Below, in pieces: positions 7,886 to 16,415 of a stretch of DNA of 64,000 nt. How positions within the stretch are numbered: the first letter of the stretch is position 1; each line of letters starts with the position of its first letter. The notes below the pieces were generated by a model. That model searched no databases and was not told the origin of the DNA. It saw nothing but the letters and a program-made list of their open reading frames with translations. The DNA is from PFJX01 sp031426735 (lineage in GTDB: Bacteria > Pseudomonadota > Gammaproteobacteria > Burkholderiales > Thiobacillaceae), in NCBI GenBank assembly GCA_031426735.1, contig JASJPK010000048.1, positions 1 through 64,000 on the forward strand, given 5' to 3'. The position numbers and the translations under genes are program-made.

Positions 7886-10318
7886 ATGAGCGAATCCAAC
7901 GCAGCCGCCGCCTGCTTCCATTGTGGCGAACCGGTGCCTGTCGGCGCCCAGTATTTCATCCTTTATCAAGGCGCCAACGAGCCGGCGTGCTGCATCGGCT
8001 GTCAGGCAGTAGCGCAGACCATCATCGATTCCGGCAATGCCGATTACTACCGGCTGCGCACCGATCTGCCGAAGACGGCGGAGGCCGCGCTGGAGGAGTT
8101 GAAGAACCTCAAGCTGTACGACCTGCCGGAAGTGCAGAGCAGCTTCGTCAAGAGCGAAGGCGCGGATGGCCAGACCCGCGAGGCGAACCTGATTCTGGAA
8201 GGCATCGTCTGCGCCGCCTGCGTCTGGCTCAACGAACGCCATCTGCATCAGTTGCCGGGCGTGCTGGCGGCGGATATCAACTTTTCGACGCACCGTGCGC
8301 GCGTGCGCTGGGATGACAGCCGCATCAAGCTTTCCGACATCCTGAAGAGCATTCAGGACATCGGCTATCTGGCCTATCCGTTCGACTCCGGCCGCCAGGA
8401 GGAACTGTTCCGCAAGGAGCGCAATACCGCGATTCGCCGCCTGGCCATCGCCGGCCTGGGCATGATGCAGGTGATGATGTATGCGGTGCCGGCCTATCTG
8501 GCGGGCGAGGGCACGATGACCAGCGACATCCAGGCGCTGATGCGTTTCGCCAGTTTGATGCTGACCACGCCGGTGGTGTTCTATTCCGCCTGGCCGTTCT
8601 TTCAGGGCGCCTGGCGCGATCTGAAACTGAAGCGGGCGGGGATGGATGTTCCCGTCGCGCTCGGCGTCGGTGCCGCTTATCTGGCCAGCATCTATGGCAC
8701 CTTCTCCGGCAGCGAAGAGGTGTATTTCGATGCGGTGACCATGTTCGTGTTTTTCCTGCTCACCGGCCGCTTCCTCGAAATGAGCGCGCGCAAACGTTCA
8801 GCCGAGGCGGCGGAGAGTCTGATCAAGCTGATCCCGGCGGCGGCGATGCGTCTGCCGGGCTATCCGGTAACGCGCGATGAGGAAATCGTGGCGGCGGTCA
8901 AACTGGTGGCCGGCGACCATGTGCTGATCGGCCCGGGCGAGAGTTTTCCGGCCGATGGCAGCGTCGTGGAAGGCGCGTCCAGCGTCGACGAGTCGTTGCT
9001 GACCGGCGAGTCGCTGCCGGTTTCCAAGCATGCCGCCAGCATGGTGATCGGCGGCACCATCAATCTGGAAAGTCCGCTGGTGGTGCGGGTGGAGAAGGTG
9101 GGCGCCGATACGGTGCTGTCCGGCATCGTGCGTCTGCTCGATCGCGCGCTGGCTGAAAAGCCGCGCCTGGCCAAGATTGCCGACCGTGTCGCCGGCTGGT
9201 TTGTGTTCGTGTTGTTGCTGGTTGCGGCCAGCGTCGCCGGTATCTGGTACGTGGTCGATGCGTCGCGCGCGTTCTGGATCACCGTTTCAGTGCTGGTGGT
9301 GTCCTGCCCTTGCGCGCTGGCGCTGGCGACACCGGCGGCGCTGACGGCGGCGTTGGGGCGGCTGACCCGGCTGGGCTTGTTGTCCACCCGCGGCCATGCG
9401 CTGGAAACCCTGGCGCACGCGACGGATTTTGTTTTCGACAAGACCGGAACCTTGACCACGGGCAAATTCAGCTTGCTGGATATGGAAGTGCTGCGCACGG
9501 ACCGGACGCAGGTGTTGGCGCTTGCCCATGCGCTGGAGCAAGGCGCGACGCATCCGCTGGCGGCGGCATTACGGGAAGCGGCGGGCGTTTCGACGTTGGC
9601 GGCGGACAACCTGAGCTATGTCCCGGGGCGCGGCGTCACCGGCCAGGTCGCGGGACGGACATATCGACTGGGCGCGCCGGAGTTTCTCGGCGCAGCACCG
9701 GCGCAAGGCCGCTTCCTGGTTGGCACTTCGCTGGTCGGCCTGGCCGACGATGCCGGCGTGCTGGCCTGGTTTGCGCTGGGCGATACACCGAGAGCGCAGG
9801 CGCATCAATTGATCGATGAGTTGAAGTCGCTCGGCGTTCGCTTGCACCTGTATTCCGGCGACCGCGCCGAAAACGTGCAGGCGATGGCGCGCGAACTCGG
9901 CATCGACGATGCGCATGGCGGCATGCTGCCGCAGGACAAGCTCGCCGCCGTGCGGGCCATGCAGCAAGGCGGCGCCATCGTCGCGATGACCGGCGACGGC
10001 GTCAACGACGCACCGGTACTGGCGCAGGCGCAAGTTTCCATCGCGGTCGATCAGGGGGCGGAAGCAGCACAGGCGGCGGCGGATATGGTGCTGTTGTCGA
10101 GCGAAATCGGCCGTCTCGCCGATGGCGTCCGGCTGGCGCGCAAGGCCCAGAGCGTGATTCGCCAGAATCTGGCTTGGTCGGTGTTTTATAATGCGTTGGC
10201 TATTCCGGCGGCTGCAATGGGGTATGTGACACCCTGGATGGCAGGCATTGGTATGTCGTTGTCTTCCCTGCTGGTGGTGCTCAACGCGATGCGTTTGGCG
10301 CGCATCGGCAAGACGTGA
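7886..10318 (+). CDS. ccoI: cbb3 oxidase-associated copper-translocating P-type ATPase
   Basis: This 810-residue P1B-type ATPase (FixI/CcoI) exports copper to the periplasmic side for assembly of the CuB centre of cbb3 oxidase. In order: an N-terminal metal-binding segment with CFHCGEPVP, an HMA domain with CAAC near 109, membrane helices, TGESLPV in the actuator, the membrane ion site CPC near 473, the phosphorylated Asp in DKTGTLT near 517, and GDGVNDAP in the ATP domain. The ATG at 7886 follows rsmA by 10 bases. The longer open frame to 7799 lies inside rsmA and lacks a ribosome site. ccoS, ccoNOQP, ccoG and ccoH follow. Confidence 0.95.
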   Translation: MSESNAAAACFHCGEPVPVGAQYFILYQGANEPACCIGCQAVAQTIIDSGNADYYRLRTDLPKTAEAALEELKNLKLYDLPEVQSSFVKSEGADGQTREANLILEGIVCAACVWLNERHLHQLPGVLAADINFSTHRARVRWDDSRIKLSDILKSIQDIGYLAYPFDSGRQEELFRKERNTAIRRLAIAGLGMMQVMMYAVPAYLAGEGTMTSDIQALMRFASLMLTTPVVFYSAWPFFQGAWRDLKLKRAGMDVPVALGVGAAYLASIYGTFSGSEEVYFDAVTMFVFFLLTGRFLEMSARKRSAEAAESLIKLIPAAAMRLPGYPVTRDEEIVAAVKLVAGDHVLIGPGESFPADGSVVEGASSVDESLLTGESLPVSKHAASMVIGGTINLESPLVVRVEKVGADTVLSGIVRLLDRALAEKPRLAKIADRVAGWFVFVLLLVAASVAGIWYVVDASRAFWITVSVLVVSCPCALALATPAALTAALGRLTRLGLLSTRGHALETLAHATDFVFDKTGTLTTGKFSLLDMEVLRTDRTQVLALAHALEQGATHPLAAALREAAGVSTLAADNLSYVPGRGVTGQVAGRTYRLGAPEFLGAAPAQGRFLVGTSLVGLADDAGVLAWFALGDTPRAQAHQLIDELKSLGVRLHLYSGDRAENVQAMARELGIDDAHGGMLPQDKLAAVRAMQQGGAIVAMTGDGVNDAPVLAQAQVSIAVDQGAEAAQAAADMVLLSSEIGRLADGVRLARKAQSVIRQNLAWSVFYNALAIPAAAMGYVTPWMAGIGMSLSSLLVVLNAMRLARIGKT

Positions 10319-10398
10319 AGATGGCGCGCCATAAAGAATATTGATTGTCTCTATGCCCTAAGGCCCAATACCATGCCGCCACTCAATAAAGCCAGCCT

Positions 10399-10599
10399 AT
10401 GGACATCCTGTATTTACTAATCCCGCTCAGCCTGGTTTTCGTCGCGGCCATCGCGCTTGTATTCCTGTGGGCAGTGAAAAGCGGGCAGTTCGAAGACATG
10501 GAGGGCCCTGCGCACCGTATCCTCATGGATGACGAGTTGCCCAAACCGAGTTCCAAGAGTTCGTCGTCAGACCAAGCAGAAGATGTACGTGTTCATTGA
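10399..10599 (+). CDS. ccoS: cbb3-type cytochrome oxidase assembly protein CcoS
   Basis: This 66-residue protein has one N-terminal membrane helix (YLLIPLSLVFVAAIALVFL) followed by the family signature WAVKSGQFEDMEGPA and a short charged tail. CcoS is needed to load haem b/b3 and CuB into CcoN. It follows ccoI after 80 bases in which I see no gene. Its stop codon overlaps the FNR-type box upstream of ccoN. Confidence 0.95.
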   Translation: MDILYLLIPLSLVFVAAIALVFLWAVKSGQFEDMEGPAHRILMDDELPKPSSKSSSSDQAEDVRVH

Positions 10600-10609
10600 C
10601 ATATATCAA
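10596..10609. promoter_or_regulatory. FNR/ANR-type box upstream of ccoN
   Basis: TTGAC-ATAT-ATCAA matches the consensus TTGAT-N4-ATCAA in nine of ten positions. It lies 78 bases before the ccoN start and includes the last bases of ccoS. Anaerobic or microaerobic induction of ccoNOQP by an FNR/ANR-family regulator is well established in other proteobacteria, so the position and sequence fit. Confidence 0.7.
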
Positions 10610-10686
10610 GTGTCTATTTAGGATTTGAATGTCGTTTATTCGGCGTTAGTTTTTCAACCCAGCCTGTAACGCTTAAGGAGACCCGT

Positions 10687-12135
10687 ATGGAAGCAACATA
10701 CAACTATAAGGTCGTCCGCCAATTCGCCATCATGACTGTCGTATGGGGAATTGTCGGGATGTTGGTGGGCGTCATTCTTGCCGCCCAACTCATCTGGCCC
10801 ACACTAACCGAAGCTCTGGGGCCTCTGGCTCCCTATCTCTCATACGGGCGGATTCGTCCTTTGCATACCAACGCGGTTATTTTCGCCTTCGGTGGTTGCG
10901 CCTTGTTTGCCACTTCGCTGTACATCGTGCAGCGCACGTGCCAAGCCCGGTTGCTATCTGATGGTCTGGCATCCTTCGTGTTCTGGGGATGGCAACTGAT
11001 CATCTTGCTGGCTGCGGTAACTCTGCCGATGGGCATCACCACCGGCAAGGAGTACGCCGAACTGGAATGGCCGATCGACTTGTTGATCGCGGTGGTATGG
11101 ATCGGTTACGCAGTGCTGTTTTTCGGCACGATCATCAAGCGCAAGACCCAGCACATCTATGTGGCTAACTGGTTCTTCGGTGCTTACATCGTCACCATCA
11201 CGCTGCTGCACGTCGTCAACAGCGCCGAGTTGCCCTGGATTCTGGGCGGCGCCGGTGTCTGGTGGAAGTCCTATTCCGCCTATGCCGGTGTGCATGACGC
11301 CATGGTGCAGTGGTGGTACGGCCATAACGCGGTCGGCTTCTTCCTGACCACGGCATTCCTGGGCATGATGTATTACTTCATCCCCAAGCAAGCCGGTCGC
11401 CCGATCTTCTCCTATCGTCTGTCCATCGTTCACTTCTGGGCGCTGAACTTCATCTACATGTGGGCCGGCCCGCACCATCTGCTTTACACCGCGCTGCCCG
11501 ACTGGGCGCAGTCTCTCGGCATGGTGTTCTCGCTGATGCTGATCGCTCCCTCCTGGGGCGGCATGATGAACGGCATCATGACCCTGTCCGGCGCCTGGCA
11601 TAAGCTGCGTACCGATCCGATCCTGAAGTTCCTGATCACCGCAATGTCCTTCTACGGCATGTCGACTTTCGAAGGTCCGATGATGTCCGTGAAGACCGTC
11701 AACGCGCTGTCCCACTACACCGAATGGACCGTTGGTCACGTCCACTCCGGTGCATTGGGCTGGGTGGCGATGATTTCGATCGGTTCCCTGTATCACCTCA
11801 TCCCGCGCCTGTTCGGCCGTGAAGAGATGTACAGCGTCAAGATGATCAACACCCACTTCTGGATGTCCACCATCGGCGTCGTTCTGTATATCGCCGCATT
11901 GTGGATCGCCGGTGTCGCACAAGGCCTGATGTGGCGCGCGACCAACTCTGACGGCACGCTGACCTACAGCTTCGCCCAGTCGGTCAATGCCATGTATCCG
12001 TTCTATACCATTCGACTGATCGGCGGCGGCTTGTTCTTCGTCGGCATGTTGCTGATGGCATACAACGTGTGGAAGACCATCGCAGCGGGTAAAGCCGTCA
12101 ACGATGCCCGCATCCCCGAAGCCGTTGCGGCCTAA
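10687..12135 (+). CDS. ccoN: cbb3-type cytochrome c oxidase subunit I
   Basis: This 482-residue catalytic subunit holds haem b and the haem b3-CuB oxygen-reduction site in the inner membrane. It has about twelve helices. Visible ligand-bearing segments are RPLHTNAVIFAFGG near 60 (low-spin haem), WWYGHNAVGFFLT near 214 (CuB and the cross-linked Tyr region), PHHLLYTALPDW, and SHYTEWTVGHVHSGALGW near 345 (haem b/b3 histidines). The length is typical of the family. The ribosome site AAGGAGACCC at 10675-10684 is strong. It is the first gene of ccoNOQP. Confidence 0.98.
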   Translation: MEATYNYKVVRQFAIMTVVWGIVGMLVGVILAAQLIWPTLTEALGPLAPYLSYGRIRPLHTNAVIFAFGGCALFATSLYIVQRTCQARLLSDGLASFVFWGWQLIILLAAVTLPMGITTGKEYAELEWPIDLLIAVVWIGYAVLFFGTIIKRKTQHIYVANWFFGAYIVTITLLHVVNSAELPWILGGAGVWWKSYSAYAGVHDAMVQWWYGHNAVGFFLTTAFLGMMYYFIPKQAGRPIFSYRLSIVHFWALNFIYMWAGPHHLLYTALPDWAQSLGMVFSLMLIAPSWGGMMNGIMTLSGAWHKLRTDPILKFLITAMSFYGMSTFEGPMMSVKTVNALSHYTEWTVGHVHSGALGWVAMISIGSLYHLIPRLFGREEMYSVKMINTHFWMSTIGVVLYIAALWIAGVAQGLMWRATNSDGTLTYSFAQSVNAMYPFYTIRLIGGGLFFVGMLLMAYNVWKTIAAGKAVNDARIPEAVAA

Positions 12136-12153
12136 TGAACAAGGAGACTGAAT

Positions 12154-12765
12154 ATGTTTTCGCATAAGGCTCTAGAAAAGAACATCGGCTGGCTGATGGT
12201 GCTGACCTTCGTTGTCGTGTCCATCGGTGGTCTGGTCCAGATCGTGCCCCTGTTCTTCCAGAAATCGACGACTCAACCGGTTGAGGGCCTCAAGCCCTAT
12301 ACCGCGCTGGAATTGACCGGGCGCGATGTCTACATCCGCGAGGGCTGCTACAACTGCCATTCGCAGATGGTGCGTCCGTTCCGTGCCGAGACCGAGCGTT
12401 ACGGCCACTTCTCCGTGGCCGGCGAGTTCGTCTACGACCGTCCGTTCCAGTGGGGTTCCAAGCGTACCGGTCCCGACTTGCATCGTGTCGGCGGCCGTTA
12501 TTCCGATAACTGGCATTACACCCACATGATGAATCCGCGTGACGTGGTGCCCGAGTCGAATATGCCCGCTTACCCCTGGCTGGCTGACGCCGCAGCAGAT
12601 GCCGACAATGTTCAGGCCAAGATGAAGACGCTGAATGTGGTTGGTCATGGCTACACGGACGAAGAAATTGCCGCCGCGCCGGAAATGTTGAAAGACAAAT
12701 CCGAGATGGATGCGCTTATCGCCTATCTGCAAGTGCTGGGCACCCACGCACCCAAGGCCAAGTGA
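12154..12765 (+). CDS. ccoO: cbb3-type cytochrome c oxidase subunit II (mono-haem)
   Basis: This 203-residue membrane-anchored cytochrome c passes electrons from CcoP to CcoN. One N-terminal helix (WLMVLTFVVVSIGGLVQIV) is followed by the haem c motif CYNCH (about 65-69) with SQMVRPF, and by the axial-Met region ESNMPAYPWL. It follows ccoN by 18 bases with an AAGGAGACTG ribosome site. Confidence 0.98.
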   Translation: MFSHKALEKNIGWLMVLTFVVVSIGGLVQIVPLFFQKSTTQPVEGLKPYTALELTGRDVYIREGCYNCHSQMVRPFRAETERYGHFSVAGEFVYDRPFQWGSKRTGPDLHRVGGRYSDNWHYTHMMNPRDVVPESNMPAYPWLADAAADADNVQAKMKTLNVVGHGYTDEEIAAAPEMLKDKSEMDALIAYLQVLGTHAPKAK

Positions 12766-12766
12766 T

Positions 12767-12928
12767 ATGGATGCGGGCCTCCTCAGTTCTATCGTGACTG
12801 TCGTCTTCTTCATTTTGTTTATCGCCATCCTGGTATGGGCGTTTTACGGTGGCAACAAGAAGAAGTTTGAAGATGCCGGCAACCTCCCGTTTCAGGAAGA
12901 TGCCGTTGAGGCCCGCAAACCAGATTGA
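12767..12928 (+). CDS. ccoQ: cbb3-type cytochrome c oxidase subunit CcoQ
   Basis: This 53-residue protein has a single helix (LLSSIVTVVFFILFIAILVWAF) followed by the family tail YGGNKKKFEDAGNLPF. CcoQ stabilises the assembled oxidase. The ATG at 12767 comes one base after the ccoO stop, which implies coupled translation. The same frame is open further upstream only within ccoO. Confidence 0.95.
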   Translation: MDAGLLSSIVTVVFFILFIAILVWAFYGGNKKKFEDAGNLPFQEDAVEARKPD

Positions 12929-12969
12929 CTACGCGTCGATTTCAATAGTCGGTTCATTAGGAGAGACAC

Positions 12970-13989
12970 ATGATTGAAGGTTATGCAGTACCCGACTTCA
13001 TCAGCGATTTCTGGCATTACTACATCGCTGCCATCACAGTCGCGGGCATTCTGTTTTCGCTCTGGTTGTTAAAGAGCCAGAGCGTCGTTAAACCGCTCGC
13101 CCCGGGCGAACAAGCCGAAGTGATGCATCCCACCTGGGATGGTGACTTACAGGAATTGAACAGCCCGCTGCCGCGCTGGTGGATGTGGATGTTCTACGGC
13201 CTGATCCTGTTCGGTATCGTTTACCTGGTCATTTACCCTGGTCTGGGTAAATTTGCAGGTACTTTGGGTTGGTCTTCCGCGCAGGAATGGCAAGACGAAA
13301 AGACCCGTGTCGATGCCGAGTTCGACAAGGTATTCCAGACTTTTGCCGGCAAGGATCTGATGGCGGTAGCTGCCGACCCCGACGCCAAGAAAATGGGCGA
13401 GCATCTGTTCCTGACCTACTGTTCTCAGTGTCACGGTTCCAGCGGCCAGGGCGCTAGCGGCTTCCCCGATCTGACGGATGGCAAGTGGCTGTTCGGCGGT
13501 GCGCCGGATGATGTCAAGGCCAGTATCGCCAACGGCCGCATTGCTGAAATGCCGGGTGGATTGGCGGGTGATGCACAGGGCGCCAAGGAAGTGGCCAACT
13601 ATGTGCTGTCGCTTGGCGGCAAGCCGCATGACGCCGCGCTGGCCGCAACCGGCAAGGAAAAATTTGCCGCTTGCGCGGGTTGTCACGGCGAAGATGGCAA
13701 AGGCATGGCTGCTGCCGGATTCCCGAACCTGACCGACGATGCCTGGCAGTATGGCGGCACCGAAGCAGCGATCATCGAAAGCATCGTCAAGGGTCGCAAG
13801 GGCGGTATGCCTGCGCAACTCGAGTTGCTGGGTGAAAACAAGGTGCATCTGCTGTCGGCCTACGTCTGGGGTTTGGGTGGCGGTCAGCAACCGGCACCTG
13901 CCGCACCTGCCGTGCCTGAAGTGGCTCCGGTCGATGCAGCTGCTGCGGCTGCAGCACCTGCAGCACCTGCCGCGGCGCCTGCGCAGTAA
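12970..13989 (+). CDS. ccoP: cbb3-type cytochrome c oxidase subunit III (di-haem)
   Basis: This 339-residue membrane-anchored di-haem cytochrome c is the electron entry point of the oxidase. The N-terminal FixP/CcoP segment has two hydrophobic stretches (HYYIAAITVAGILFSLWLL and MWMFYGLILFGIVYLVIYP, with PLPRWW between). The haem motifs are CSQCHG near 151 and CAGCHG near 235, each followed by a Met ligand region (IAEMPGG, KGGMPAQ). The last 40 residues are an unusual Pro/Ala low-complexity tail. The ribosome site is AGGAGAGACAC. Confidence 0.98.
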   Translation: MIEGYAVPDFISDFWHYYIAAITVAGILFSLWLLKSQSVVKPLAPGEQAEVMHPTWDGDLQELNSPLPRWWMWMFYGLILFGIVYLVIYPGLGKFAGTLGWSSAQEWQDEKTRVDAEFDKVFQTFAGKDLMAVAADPDAKKMGEHLFLTYCSQCHGSSGQGASGFPDLTDGKWLFGGAPDDVKASIANGRIAEMPGGLAGDAQGAKEVANYVLSLGGKPHDAALAATGKEKFAACAGCHGEDGKGMAAAGFPNLTDDAWQYGGTEAAIIESIVKGRKGGMPAQLELLGENKVHLLSAYVWGLGGGQQPAPAAPAVPEVAPVDAAAAAAAPAAPAAAPAQ

Positions 13990-14024
13990 TCCGTTGTAAA
14001 CACGGGGCTGGCCGTAAGGCCGGT

Positions 14025-14067
14025 CCCGGAAGCGAGCCGGTTTTTAAAAAGCCCGCTCGCTTCCGGG
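14025..14067. repeat. long inverted repeat between ccoP and ccoG
   Basis: The 13-base arms CCCGGAAGCGAGC and GCTCGCTTCCGGG (14025-14037, 14055-14067) enclose a loop with TTTTTAAAAA. There is no T-tract after it on the plus strand, so it may be an mRNA-stabilising or partial attenuation hairpin that sets ccoNOQP levels apart from ccoGH, not a canonical terminator. Confidence 0.55.
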
Positions 14068-14176
14068 AAAACATAAATATCAACTGAGTTCAGTGTGCGT
14101 TTAGCCCGGATGTGCTCTATGACGCACGTGAACCATGGTAATTGCCGAAACCTGGCATTGAAGAGAGAGGCATCAC

Positions 14177-15598
14177 GTGTCTGAGCAACATCACAACATA
14201 CCAATCATCAAGGAAGCGCAAAGCGAGCAAGAGGTGTCGCTCTATGCTGTGCACGAGAAAATCTATCCACGTGCAGTTTCCGGTATTTTCAATTTCTGGC
14301 GTGTTGGGCTGGTTCTGTTTACCCAGATCATTTTCTACGGACTCCCTTGGCTCAACTGGAATGATCGACAAGCCGTGCTGTTCGATCTGGGCGCACGCAA
14401 ATTCTATTTGTTCGACTGGGTGTTCTGGCCGCAGGACTTTGTCTGGCTGGCCGCAATATTGATCATTTCGGCGCTCGCCCTGTTCCTGTTTACCGCGGTT
14501 GCCGGACGTTTGTGGTGCGGTTATGCCTGTCCGCAGACGGTTTACACCCAACTGTTCATCTGGATCGAACGCTGGTTCGAGGGCGATCACAACAAGCAGA
14601 AAAAACTCAGCGAAGCGCCGTGGTCGGTCAACAAGGTGGTACGCCGTGGCGGCAAACACTTGGCTTGGGTTCTGCTGTCCCTCTGGACCGGGTTTACTTT
14701 TGTCGGTTACTACACCCCGATTCATCTGCTTGGGCATGAATTCCTGACCTGGACGCTGGGTCCGTGGGAAACCTTCTGGATATTCTTCTACGGCTTCGCC
14801 ACCTGGGGTTTTGCCGGTGTCATGCGCGAACAGGTGTGCAAATACATGTGCCCCTATGCGCGCTTCCAGAGCGTCATGTTCGACCAGGACACCCTGATCA
14901 TCACTTACGACTACCGTCGTGGCGAATCGCGCGGTGCGCGCAAGAAGGGCGTCGACTACAAGGCGGCAGGTCTGGGAGATTGCGTCGACTGTGGCATTTG
15001 CGTTCAGGTTTGCCCGACCGGTATCGATATCCGCAATGGTCTGCAATATATGTGTATCGGCTGCGCGGCCTGTGTCGATGCGTGTGATCAGGTCATGGAG
15101 AAGATGGATTATCCGAAGGGGCTGATCCGTTATTCGACGCAGAATGCGATCGACGGCAAGTACCCCGACAAAGATATCGCGAAGCACACTTTGCGTCCGC
15201 GTACGCTGGTTTACACCGTGCTTCTGTCCGGGATCTGCATTGCTTTCGTCTATACCCTGATCGGGCGTGTACCGCTGCGAACCGACGTCATCCGCGATCG
15301 ACTGGTTCTTTCCCGTTTGGCGGATAACGGGCAGACGGAAAATCTGTACCGACTGCAAGTCATCAACATGGATGGACGCCAGCATCGCTACAGCATTTCT
15401 GCCAGTGGCATCGAAGGCATGAATCTGGTTTCCGGCAGTAGCGTGGAAATTCCGGCTTTGGGAACGGAAAACGTAAATGTCGTTCTGCAGGTCGATGGCA
15501 GTCGATTGAAACGGCCCAGCCAGCCGATCATGTTCACCATCAAGGCCGAGGACGATCCCAGGATCGTGCGCGAAGCCAAGTCCAGTTTCCTGAAATAG
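14177..15598 (+). CDS. ccoG: cytochrome c oxidase accessory protein CcoG (polyferredoxin)
   Basis: This 473-residue membrane ferredoxin (RdxA/FixG family) is involved in reducing copper for cbb3 assembly. Several N-terminal helices include the conserved LWCGYACPQTVYTQLFIW-like segment. The EQVCKYMCPYARFQSVM motif follows, then two 4Fe-4S sets CVDCGICVQVCPTG near 268 and CIGCAACVDACD near 292. The C-terminus (about 340-473) is the periplasmic Ig-like FixG domain. Translation starts at GTG 14177 behind AGAGAGAGG. An ATG reading in this frame is not available close by. Confidence 0.95.
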   Translation: MSEQHHNIPIIKEAQSEQEVSLYAVHEKIYPRAVSGIFNFWRVGLVLFTQIIFYGLPWLNWNDRQAVLFDLGARKFYLFDWVFWPQDFVWLAAILIISALALFLFTAVAGRLWCGYACPQTVYTQLFIWIERWFEGDHNKQKKLSEAPWSVNKVVRRGGKHLAWVLLSLWTGFTFVGYYTPIHLLGHEFLTWTLGPWETFWIFFYGFATWGFAGVMREQVCKYMCPYARFQSVMFDQDTLIITYDYRRGESRGARKKGVDYKAAGLGDCVDCGICVQVCPTGIDIRNGLQYMCIGCAACVDACDQVMEKMDYPKGLIRYSTQNAIDGKYPDKDIAKHTLRPRTLVYTVLLSGICIAFVYTLIGRVPLRTDVIRDRLVLSRLADNGQTENLYRLQVINMDGRQHRYSISASGIEGMNLVSGSSVEIPALGTENVNVVLQVDGSRLKRPSQPIMFTIKAEDDPRIVREAKSSFLK

Positions 15599-15607
15599 AG
15601 GCGCGCA

Positions 15608-16123
15608 ATGATGAACGATCCCTTACAGCAGCCTTGGTGGAAAGAGCCAATGATCTGGCTGGTCGCAGGCTTGCCCGCGATCGCCGTCATGGCCAGTTTC
15701 ACGACCTATTTCATCGCAGCACACGAGCCGGATACCCTGGTCAACGACGGCTATCAGAAAGTGGGCCTGGCGCCCGGAAAAGACACTTCGCGTGAGGAAC
15801 GGGCGGCTGCGCTGGCGGTGAACGGTGAGTTGGCGATCGTCGATAGCGTTGCCCGACTCAAGTTGGCGGGGAAATGGGGTGCGATGCCCGCCAGCCTTGA
15901 ATTGCTCTTGCTCCACCCGACGCAATCCGAGCAAGACCTGCGCATTCCACTGCGCAGCCTTGGAAATGGCGAGTACACAGGCGCCATGTCGACAGGCAGC
16001 CAAGGTAGGCGGCAATGGATTCTGGAGCCGAATGACCATGCCTGGCGTCTTGCCGGAGAATTGACGTTGCCGCTTGCCGGTACGCTCAAACTCAGTAGTG
16101 ATTCATTTCATAACCACCCGTAA
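15608..16123 (+). CDS. ccoH: FixH/CcoH family protein
   Basis: This 171-residue protein has one N-terminal helix (MIWLVAGLPAIAVMASFTTYF) and a periplasmic beta domain with the family-type pattern VNDGYQKVGL and a C-terminal WRLAGELTLPLAGTLKL. FixH/CcoH associates with the assembling cbb3 oxidase. It starts nine bases after ccoG behind AGAGGCGCGC, so the two are one transcription unit. The family is weakly conserved in sequence; position and architecture carry most of the assignment. Confidence 0.85.
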   Translation: MMNDPLQQPWWKEPMIWLVAGLPAIAVMASFTTYFIAAHEPDTLVNDGYQKVGLAPGKDTSREERAAALAVNGELAIVDSVARLKLAGKWGAMPASLELLLLHPTQSEQDLRIPLRSLGNGEYTGAMSTGSQGRRQWILEPNDHAWRLAGELTLPLAGTLKLSSDSFHNHP

Positions 16124-16148
16124 GGGCGTTTTTTAAAGGAGCTTGAAA

Positions 16149-16283
16149 ATGGACGTCGTGATGAAAGAGCTGTTCGGTTCGGACATTGGCTTGCTGAGCC
16201 TGTTTACGATTGGTTTCATAATCGTCATGGGTTTGTTTCTTTGGGCCAAGCTGTCCAAGAAGTCGCACGAAGGCGGCAACTGA
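16149..16283 (+). CDS. DUF3149 family single-pass miniprotein
   Basis: This 44-residue protein has an N-terminal MKELFGSDIGLLSL motif, one hydrophobic helix (FTIGFIIVMGLFLWAKL) and a short basic tail. This is the DUF3149 pattern (LF..D.GL.SL then one helix). Function is unknown. It lies 25 bases after ccoH with a clear AAAGGAGCTTG ribosome site, so it is probably the last gene of the ccoGH unit. Whether it takes part in oxidase assembly is only suggested by position. It is easily missed because of its length. Confidence 0.8.
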   Translation: MDVVMKELFGSDIGLLSLFTIGFIIVMGLFLWAKLSKKSHEGGN

Positions 16284-16305
16284 ACTTGCTGGTAGTTTCA
16301 CGTAC

Positions 16306-16328
16306 CGGGCCGATCTAGAATCGGCCCG
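16306..16328 (+). terminator. hairpin ending the cbb3 accessory unit
   Basis: CGGGCCGAT-CTAGA-ATCGGCCCG is a perfect nine-base-pair stem 22 bases after the DUF3149 stop. A T-tract is nearly absent, so termination may be weak or Rho-assisted. Confidence 0.5.
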
Positions 16329-16334
16329 TATGCT

Positions 16335-16369
16335 TTGTGTAACCCCTTCTATCTGAATGGGTTACACAA
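16335..16369. promoter_or_regulatory. 11-bp inverted repeat upstream of the chemoreceptor
   Basis: TTGTGTAACCC and GGGTTACACAA are perfect inverted copies 13 bases apart, directly after the previous hairpin and 46 bases before the chemoreceptor frame. It could be a second terminator stem or an operator; the sequence does not decide which. Confidence 0.45.
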
Positions 16370-16415
16370 GAGTCTTCAAGATTTCTCCAGTTTCAACCGA
16401 TATTGCTTTTGATAT

